From Trematomus loennbergii (taxonomy: Eukaryota; Chordata; Actinopteri; Perciformes; Nototheniidae): a stretch of 64,000 nucleotides of DNA. The notes below the pieces were generated by a model. That model was not told the DNA's origin. It did not search any database and worked only from the letters and a program-made list of their open reading frames with translations. This document shows, in pieces, positions 55,753 to 64,000 of the stretch. How positions within the stretch are numbered: the stretch's first letter is position 1; each line of letters starts with the position of its first letter. The position numbers were made by a program, and so were the translations under genes. The stretch covers positions 58,501 to 122,500 of the forward strand of contig JAAOOA010000632.1 of the NCBI GenBank assembly GCA_012861695.1, written 5' to 3'.

Positions 55753-56560
55753 GTCATCACTGTTAATGCCGCTAAATAAACAATAACGACACACATATCC
55801 CACACAGCAAGTAGCACAAGCTAACAATAGCATGTAGCACAAGCTAGCGCATAGCATACATACACACAAACCTGCAGCTCAACCGCACACATTTACACAA
55901 ACAACCAGCACGAAAACGTACCTCGTAGGCTGCTAGTCATCTAGAGGGGCTGATCACTTTATCTTTCCCCTTGGTTTCCTTAGTTTCCCTTTAACGTCCT
56001 GCGTTGCTCTGCAGTTGCGACTATCAAGTGCGTCGATTAAACAGGTGTAACACAAAACACAGCAGATTAGTTCCGCCTCTAATAATGTTGCTCATAAAAA
56101 GGTAGGAACCAAAAGTACAACGTGGAACAAATGAACAACAGAAAGTGCAGACAGTTACAATTGTAATGTGTCTTTTAAATGTCAACAGTGAGCTACAAAG
56201 ACAATCAGATTATGAATGAAGTTAATCAACATTCAAATATATTTTATTATCAAAATAATATATATCTGTTATCAAAACTAAGTGCAACTGTAGAAGCTTG
56301 CTCTGTTCAGATGTCTCACTGAAATCATCACTTTTACCACATACAGAATATAAAGAGATAAATAGTAGCAGTTCTCACTGTGTGTTAAATAACCTTAGCC
56401 TTCAATACATTGAAATAAGAAAGCTGGCAAAAGTAATGCTGCTTGTTAACATCTAAATGTAACCTTTTGAATGGAAAGAGCACTCAACTGCACTGATGTG
56501 TCGGTGGTCTCGCATGTGGTAATGTTTAATGGCATGTATATCAGTGTGCAGTGTTTCCCT
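55753..56560. other. Zinc-finger intron segment missing from the left arm
   Basis: Flank of the hAT element with no exon signal. Because it carries the element's target duplication and its flank, it is ancestral, and its absence on the left is best read as a deletion there. Confidence 0.55.
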
Positions 56561-56562
56561 AC

Positions 56563-56636
56563 CATTTCATATATATATATATATATATATTATATATGTA
56601 TAATATATGTATATATGTATATGTCTATATATATAC

Positions 56637-56689
<53 letters not shown>

Positions 56690-56947
56690 CATACACATAT
56701 ATACATACATATATATATATACATACATACATACATATATATATATATATACTACATATATACATATATATATACATATATGTATATATGTATGTGTATA
56801 TATATATGTCATATATGTGTGTATATATATATGTGTATATATATATATGTGTATATATGTGTGTATATATATATGTGTATATATATATATGTGTATATAT
56901 GTGTGTATATATATATGTGTATATATATATATATATATATTATTGTG
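56563..56947. repeat. AT/ATAC/ATGT microsatellite
   Basis: About 385 bp of alternating TA, ATAC and GTATATATG units. Open frames of YIYIY type on both strands are artefacts. Confidence 0.95.
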
Positions 56948-56952
56948 TGTAT

Positions 56953-57715
<763 letters not shown>

Positions 57716-57774
57716 TTGTATATATATGTGTATATATATATGCATATATATATGTGTATATATATATGCATTGA

Positions 57775-58265
57775 GCAATCCCTCCCCGTCGAGGCAAGCA
57801 CTGTAATTCTCTCCGGTTAGTCCACCAGCAGATGACAAACACCCACCTCTCCGCCTCTTCCAAGGAACGAGGGGACCGTGCGGCAGAGTTTCAGTTTCAG
57901 TTTCTTTCGCCGGTCAAGATGTCCGTTAAAGTTTAAATCTTCCTGACAAAATTTGAAAAGTGCCGGTCAAAGGTCTTCTTTGTTATTTATTGAGCTTTAA
58001 AACAAATGAATAACGACTCTATATAATAAAACACGGAGGACGGAGATCTCTTTTTCTCCCCCTCTTCTGACAGCCCAGCAGCTGATCAGAGCACGTCTCC
58101 CCTCTCCTGCAGGGGGGCGTGGTCAGCAGAATCAGACCCGTAGACAGCAAACAGCACATAGAGCGAAATGAGGCATGGCTAAAATGCATGATCTGTTTGG
58201 TATTTTGAAAACAGAAACGTATAAATATACCTTATATAGGTATGGCCCTACAATATAGCATGATA
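57775..58265. repeat. Third copy of a dispersed 500-bp repeat
   Basis: Matches 30,105-30,600 directly and 44,215-44,690 in reverse. It carries an uninterrupted TATAGGTATGGCCCTACAAT where 43,179 has the hAT insertion. Confidence 0.8.
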
Positions 58266-58523
58266 GGTCCACTTTAAGTAAAGTGTATAGTATTTGTCAC
58301 ATGTAAATATTGTTAATTGGTTATAGTAGTTTTAAAATATTTTTTTTTAAATAGCTGTTTTAACAATCCTATTTGTATTTTATTTTGTTTTGCTAAGATG
58401 TTTGTTTCTGTGTCTTTGTATGCACCACATATATACTAAAGCAAATTCCTCGTATGTGTAAACCTACTTGGTAAATATAACCGATTCTGATTCTGATGAA
58501 TATGTGTTTCCTGTTTCCTGCAG

Positions 58524-60160
58524 ACGTCCAGCAGCTGGTGGTGGTTAAAGAAGAGGTTCCCCCTGAGCAGCAGGAGTGGAGCTCCAGTCTGGACCAGGAG
58601 GACCCAGAGTCCCCCCCACACATTAAAGAGGAGCAGGAGGAACTCTGGAGCAGTCAGGAGGGAGAGCAGCTTCAAGGGCTGGAGGAGGCTGATAACAACA
58701 AGTCCACATTCACTTCTGTCCCTGTGAAGAGTGAAGATGATGAAGAGAAACCTCAGTCCTCTCAGCTTCATCAAAGACAAACTGAACACCTGGAAACAGA
58801 AGCTGATGGAGAGGACTGTGGAGGACCAGAACCAGCCAGGAACTCAGATCCAGAGAGACATTTACAACCAGAGACTGAGGACAACCCTGGAGACTCTTCT
58901 GAACCTGACACTGAAGACAGTGCTGATTGGAAGGAGACCAGAGAACCAGGTTCAAACTCTCAGAGAAATAAACAAGACCCTGTCAGTGATTCAGGAGAGA
59001 AAACATTCAGCTGCTCAGTCTGTGAGAAATCTTTTGCACGGAGAGGAACTTTAAAGAAACATGATAATCCACACAGGAGAGAAACCGTTCAGCTGCTCAG
59101 TCTGTAATCAATCTTTTGCACGGAGAGGAAATTTAAAGTCCCACATGATAATCCACACAGGAGAGAAACCATTCAGCTGCAGTGTTTGTGAGAAAATATT
59201 CACCTGGAGTCATCAGGTCAAAAGACATAAGTGTGTTGGTCGTCAGTCCTCACAGCTTCATCAAACTCAACTGAGGAGAACAGAGAGGCAGAGCCTCCAG
59301 CCAGCAGCTCAGCTGAACACATGGAAACAGAAGCTGATGGAGAGGACTGTGGAGGACCAGAACCAGCCAGGAACTCAGATCCAGAGAGACATTTACAACC
59401 AGAGACTGAGGACAACCCTGGAGACTCTTCTGAAGACACTGAAGACAGTGCTGGTTGGAAGAAGGCCAGAGAACCAGGTTCAAACTCTCAGAGAAATAAA
59501 CAAGACTCTGTCAGTGATTCAAGACGTAGTGCAGGAGAGAAACCATTCAGCTGCTCACTCTGTGAGAAATCTTTTAACGGAGAGGAACTTTAAAGAGACA
59601 CATGATAATCCACACAGGAGAGAAACCATTCAGCTGCTCAGTCTGTAATCAATCTTTTGCACGGAGAGGACATTTAAATAAACACATGATAATCCACACA
59701 GGAGAGAAACCATTCAGCTGCTCAGTCTGTAAGAAATCTTTTAAACAGAGAGGAGATTTAAATAAACACATGATAATCCACACAGGAGAGAAACCGTTCA
59801 GCTGCTCAGTCTGTAATCAATCTTTTACACAGAGAGGAAGTAAAGGCCACATGAGAAACCACACAGGAGAGAAACCATACAGCTGCAGTGTTTGTGACAA
59901 AAGATTCGCCTGGAGTCATCAGGTCAAAAGACATAAGTGTGTTGGTCGTCAGTCCTCACAGCTTCATCAAACTCAAACTGAGGAGAACAGAGAGGCAGAG
60001 CCTCCAGCCAGCAGCTCAGCTGAACACATGGAACAGAAGCTGATGGAGAGGACTGTGGAGGACCAGAACCAGCCAGGAACTCAGATCCAGAGAGACATTT
60101 ACAACCAGAGACTGAGGACAACCCTGGAGACTCTTCTAACCTGACACTGAGGACAGTGAT
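58524..60160 (+). pseudogene. C2H2 zinc-finger gene, right copy, exon 2 (frameshifted)
   Basis: After TTTCCTGCAG the same [20 protein letters not shown], acidic linkers and fingers. The same module (acidic [20 protein letters not shown] linker, fingers, then [20 protein letters not shown]) occurs in three successive blocks. Indels break it: 2 nt lost near 59,063 (KKHDNPHRR for KRHMIIH), 1 nt near 59,268, about 2-4 nt near 59,577 and 1 nt near 60,030. The finger sequences ([36 protein letters not shown]) are otherwise intact. As read it yields only short truncated proteins. Confidence 0.85.
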
Positions 60161-60349
60161 TATTGTTAGGTTTAAACTCTTTGGGTAAGTCCCAGTAAGT
60201 CGTATATAATGCGATAACTCGACTGTTGTGATAAAAAAATGTTTGGTCCAAGTAAAGAGAGGATGTGGAGGACCAGAACCGGCAACATGTACAACCAGAG
60301 ACTGAGGAGGTTTCCATATTGGGATATATAATTATAACAAAAGTTTTAC

Positions 60350-60825
60350 AGGGGGAGATAGAGGAGATGACGGTGTTTAAAGGGGAGATAGAGGGATGAC
60401 GGTGTTAAAAGGGGGAGATAGAGGGGATGACGGTGTTTAAAAGGGGGAGATAGAGGGATGACGGTGTTTAAAAGGGGGAGATAGAGGATGACGGTGTTAA
60501 AAGGGGGAGATAGAGGGGATGACGGTGTTAAAAGGGGGAGATAGAGGAGATGACGGTGTTAAAAGGGGGATAGAGGGATGACGGTGTTAAAGGGGGAGAT
60601 AGAGGAGATGACGGTGTTTAAAAGGGGGAGATAGAGGGGATGACGGTGTTTAAAGGGGGATATAGAGGGGATGACGGTGTTAAAAGGGGGAGATAGAGGA
60701 TGACGGTGTTAAAAGGGGGAGATAGAGGAGATGACGGTGTTAAAAGGGGAGATAGAGGGATGACGGTGTTAAAAGGGGGAGATAGAGGGGATGACGGTGT
60801 TTAAAAGGGGGAGATAGAGGGGGTT
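60350..60825. repeat. 32-bp minisatellite, right copy (about 15 units)
   Basis: Unit GGGGGAGATAGAGGGGATGA with CGGTGTTAAAAG. Less than half the left array at 15,516-16,635. Confidence 0.93.
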
Positions 60826-61219
60826 TTAATGTTTCAACATACTTAAACTTACACTTTTCATGAGTTCTTTAAATACAATATTATCTTTTCTTTTTATTTT
60901 CAACCACTGAGACTTTATTCAGAATTATTTGCAATGTTTTTTCTTTAAATAAAGCATTTGATCATTGAATGCATCATGGTCCTCTCTTTGTTCCCGTGTC
61001 CACATGAAACTATGATGACTAGATGTTGGTGCTTTCTTCAGTTCAAACTGCAGACCAAAGACAGGAGATGTTTGAAATCACTTTGACCCGTAGACATCTG
61101 AGAGCTGTGAGCTTTGAACAATAACCCAAACCACTTCATCACAAACATTTTTATTGATTCAAACATAAGATGTTGTGTAAAATGAGGCCGGAGGTCCTCA
61201 CAGAGGACGCTTCATTTCT

Positions 61220-61253
61220 TCACCAGGTCTCACGGGACTTCACGTTCTTCAGT
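61220..61253 (-). pseudogene. Orphan copy of the lysine-rich gene's terminal exon
   Basis: Exact mirror of 15,085-15,118 (LKNVKSRETW, stop) with the acceptor and, downstream, the AATAAA signal. The matching upstream exons are not on this side: the palindrome match ends at 61,659 inside the intron. It cannot be spliced to its own gene. Confidence 0.88.
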
Positions 61254-61668
61254 CTGCAAAATGAACAACAATGGAGGTCCAATAAGCAGAGATGAGTTTA
61301 ACACCAGGACATGTATTAGCAGGTTACTCCACACACTCACATTCACAGTCAATCATATTGGTTTGGAAAGATCATTGGTTTTAAAATGAAATGATACAAA
61401 AATTCAAGATAAAGAATTAATAATATGAAACATAAATAAACATACATTTCAAAAGAATTGGTTTTAAAATAAATAAAAAATATGAACAATTGTTTAATTA
61501 ATTTATTATTTAAGATGTAAAAATATAAATAAGAATAATTCAACATTAAAACATTAAAATGTGACTCAATTGTAAGTCCAAAAAAAGACCAGTAAATAAA
61601 AACATTCAATTAAAAATAATTGGTTCTGAAATAAAAATAGTAAAAAATATGATTGTTATATCTGTTAA

Positions 61669-62853
61669 GGCGAGACACCCCAGGTGAATAGGGTAATTTT
61701 TTAACTTAAAGATATCAGCTAAACATTTCTCCAGTTAATTACTTACAATAAGGCAATTGTTTTTTGTATTACAAGTTTTCTGAAATAGCATGTTTAAATA
61801 TGCAAATGAACCATTATCTCATGAAATATGCGCATATTTTAACACATTTCAGGAACCGAAATCTGAACTTTGGATAAAGCCAGGATCAAAATTCTTGTTT
61901 CATTTTGTAGTCATATTAGTATCTAAGGCTTTTACAGAAGGGATTTTGGATATCTCTTTGTATCACTCCATAAATCAGAAAATACTGTCAACAGCTCTAA
62001 AATATCAATTTTCACCATGTTTTTAGGTATAAAATGTTATATAATTCAGCCTATGAATTATATATGACCAAACCCTTCTGTAAAAGCCTTCATAATATTG
62101 ATAGGAATATAACTGGAAGGTTTGGTGTATGTAACTGCTACTGAAGTGGACATGTCTCACTCAGAGTAGAAGAAAAAACTCATTTTGAGAAACGACCTTT
62201 AAAGATTGCAGTGTGGCGCTAGCTAAACCCTCCTGTTATCTGGATGATAGCTTGCGCATCGACGCACTCCGTGAAGGTATTTCATGTTCGGGTCATTTGT
62301 TTTTTGTATAACCTTGCTTTGTGCAAGTGACAATTGTTGTCGTCTTCTCTGTGAACGTTTTTTTCTCCGTTATTTTGCCATTTTCAGATTTAAATTTCTA
62401 GCGGAAAGCTAACCAGGAAGTGCTTTAGCACACCACGTGACGCATCTGAACGAATCACATTGTCAGAAATTGACACCAGCCAATGAGATTTCGTTTCTTG
62501 GTTTAAGACCCCTTTGCACTTTCACGATTGGTTGCTGATACAAAGGAAATGACCATATTTGGATCCGATGAGATTGTGCAGGAGAGACGGAGCTTTCCAA
62601 CGATACCTCTGATGACATGGTGCAAACAGCGGTCGCGGTACTTTATGTTACGTTAGAATGCTAACTTTTGGTGAATGTAGGAGAAATCTAGACGCATATA
62701 GACAAACTATAGTATAATAAACACTTAAATGTGTATTTTGTACGTTTTCCTTCCAAAAGCCTGAAAGAAAACATGTTATGGAATCAAAATAGCACAAAAT
62801 CTCAAAATTGACCAGTGCAGGAAAAACTATGTTTTTGCCTGCCGTGTCTCGCC
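61669..62853. mobile_element. TTAA-flanked TIR element (Kolobok/piggyBac type, non-autonomous)
   Basis: GGCGAGACACCCC at the left and its near complement GTGTCTCGCC at the right, each bordered by TTAA (61,665-61,668; 62,854-62,857). TTAA duplication is diagnostic of piggyBac or Kolobok; the GG start favours Kolobok. The 1,185-bp interior has only a 78-codon frame without similarity. Its left end is 6 bp from the outer boundary of the right palindrome arm. Confidence 0.8.
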
Positions 62854-62885
62854 TTAAAATGTGTTCTACTTTAACACACAGTGAG

Positions 62886-62945
62886 ACGCTACACTTTTAT
62901 TGTGATAACAAAGATCTGCACACTGAATAGTTTTGTAGTCTAGAT
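62886..62945. repeat. Copy of a segment of the zinc-finger intron
   Basis: CACTTTTATTGTG, GCACACTGAATAG and TTTTGTAGTC match 20,222-20,282 with a few differences. Confidence 0.7.
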
Positions 62946-62993
62946 AGAAACCAGGCCTTCAAGGAGGAACTGTCTCTGACTGTCTGAGACTAG

Positions 62994-64000
62994 ATGGCGG
63001 CGCGAGCAGTCGCAGCGGCCCCTCGCGGTCTGGAAAAAACAGTGTTTTCGTCTTGTTCGTCACATCTGTCGAGTTTGTCACTTTGTTCGTCATGTCCGTT
63101 GGACTTATATCGTAAAGGACAACCATACAGCCGTGAGTTTCTTCTTGAAAAAATATCTACTTTCTTCAATTTGGAAGCTAAACTCGCCGAGGAACTCAGC
63201 TGCCTGGAGCTCCTCTGCTACCCGTCTCGTGTCGAGCCCCACCCGGAAAGGAGACGCCGAAGGCGGCGTGAGAGGAGGCAGAAGAGGGGGAAACGTGGAG
63301 GTATCCGGGCTAGGCTAGCGGCTAGCCCACACAAGCCGGCAATTCCAACACTACTTCTGGCAATTGTCCGTTCACTGGACAACAAGATGGACAACGTACG
63401 TCTACTACGATCAACCCAGCGTAAGGTGAGGGACTGCTGTGTTTACGTGTTCACGGAAACATGGCTCCACAACAACATCCCGGACTCCGCTATTCAGCTA
63501 GACAAGCTAACATGCTACCGAGCACAGGAACAAAGATAGCGGGGGAAATAAGACTCGGGGCGGCGGTGTGTGTGTGTACATCAGTGACGCTTGGTGCCGA
63601 GACACTGTTGTTGTTAGCAAACACTGTTCGCCACTGGTGGAGTTTATGGTTCTAAAATGCCGTCCTTTTTACCTGCCGAGGGAGCTTACAGCGATTCTTG
63701 TGGTGGCTGTTTATATCCTCCCAAAAAGAGGGGAGAGAGGAGCTCTCAGTGAACTGTACAGAGCCATCAGTGAGCAACAGACAGCACACCCAGACGGCCT
63801 ACTCATCGTAGCTGGAGACTTCAACCACGCTAACTTAAAAACTGTGCTGCCTAAAATATATCAGCATGTTGATTTTCCAACCAGGGGAAAAAACACATTA
63901 GACCTGGTCTATACCAACATCAAGGGAGCATACAAGGCGTCCCCACTCCCCCACATCAACCTCTCTGACCATCTCACTGTTCTGCTGAACCGGCCTACAG
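62994..64000 (+). pseudogene. LINE ORF2 5' end (AP endonuclease), runs off the window
   Basis: ATG 62,994: MAARAVAAAPRGLEKTVFSS, an arginine-rich stretch (RRRRRRRERRQKRGKRGG), LLLAIVRSLDNKMDNVRLL and VYVFTETWLHNNIPDSAIQL, then a frame shift near 63,530. Later frames read VEFMVLKCRPFYLPREL, VAVYIPP, LLIVAGDFNHANLK, TLDLVYTN and INLSDHLTVLL: the endonuclease N, E, D/N and SDH signature. It is a jockey/L2-like family common in teleosts. The RT fragments at 27,238 and 46,045 could belong to the same family. Truncated by the window end. Confidence 0.82.

Overview
The window looks like nuclear DNA from a ray-finned fish, probably a spiny-rayed (percomorph) teleost; the order cannot be fixed from sequence alone. 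The evidence is the mix of teleost-type repeats (L2, jockey/I-group LINEs with an RNase H domain, chromodomain Gypsy, PIF/Harbinger, several hAT elements), the density of micro- and minisatellites, spliced genes with GT/AG borders, and a teleost-style C2H2 zinc-finger gene whose first coding exon begins MSVVLLSLVKQRL. No bacterial, phage or organellar gene is visible.

Layout. 1-2,330: repeats with no gene. 2,330-11,960: a nest of transposons. A jockey-type LINE fragment (minus) is split by a PIF/Harbinger element (2,550-5,119) and cut by a Gypsy element (5,429-11,960, minus), which itself holds a nearly full-length L2 LINE (about 6,603-10,290, plus). 12,000-14,380: small TIR elements and a short tandem repeat. 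14,399-15,205: the last three exons of an unidentified lysine-rich host gene.

The main structure is a giant imperfect palindrome. The left arm (14,670-33,320) reappears in reverse complement as the right arm (39,773-61,659) around a 6.45-kb spacer. Each arm carries, from outside inward: the terminal exon of the lysine-rich gene, a 32-bp minisatellite, a zinc-finger gene, a 36-bp minisatellite just upstream of its start codon, hAT elements, an 11-bp satellite, a LINE RT fragment that grades into a 25-bp satellite, and the 3' half of an RNase H-bearing LINE. Stretches compared by eye are nearly identical. The arms differ in array length, in one clean right-only hAT insertion, in a roughly 2.85-kb segment missing from the left, and in many 1-2 bp indels. 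The left zinc-finger gene reads through its two exons as a 365-aa protein; the right copy is frameshifted.

The spacer (33,321-39,772) holds the 5' half of the RNase H LINE (endonuclease and RT), a GATA microsatellite, an LTR-like repeat and other dispersed repeats. Right of the palindrome are a TTAA-flanked TIR element (61,669-62,853) and the 5' part of another LINE that runs off the window.

The most unusual content is a palindrome that duplicated a zinc-finger gene plus one stray exon of a neighbour, and a set of minisatellites that appear to have grown out of LINE coding sequence: the RT, and several places in and near the RNase H domain, including its catalytic motif. Inverted joining of two haplotypes during assembly is the main alternative to a real palindrome.
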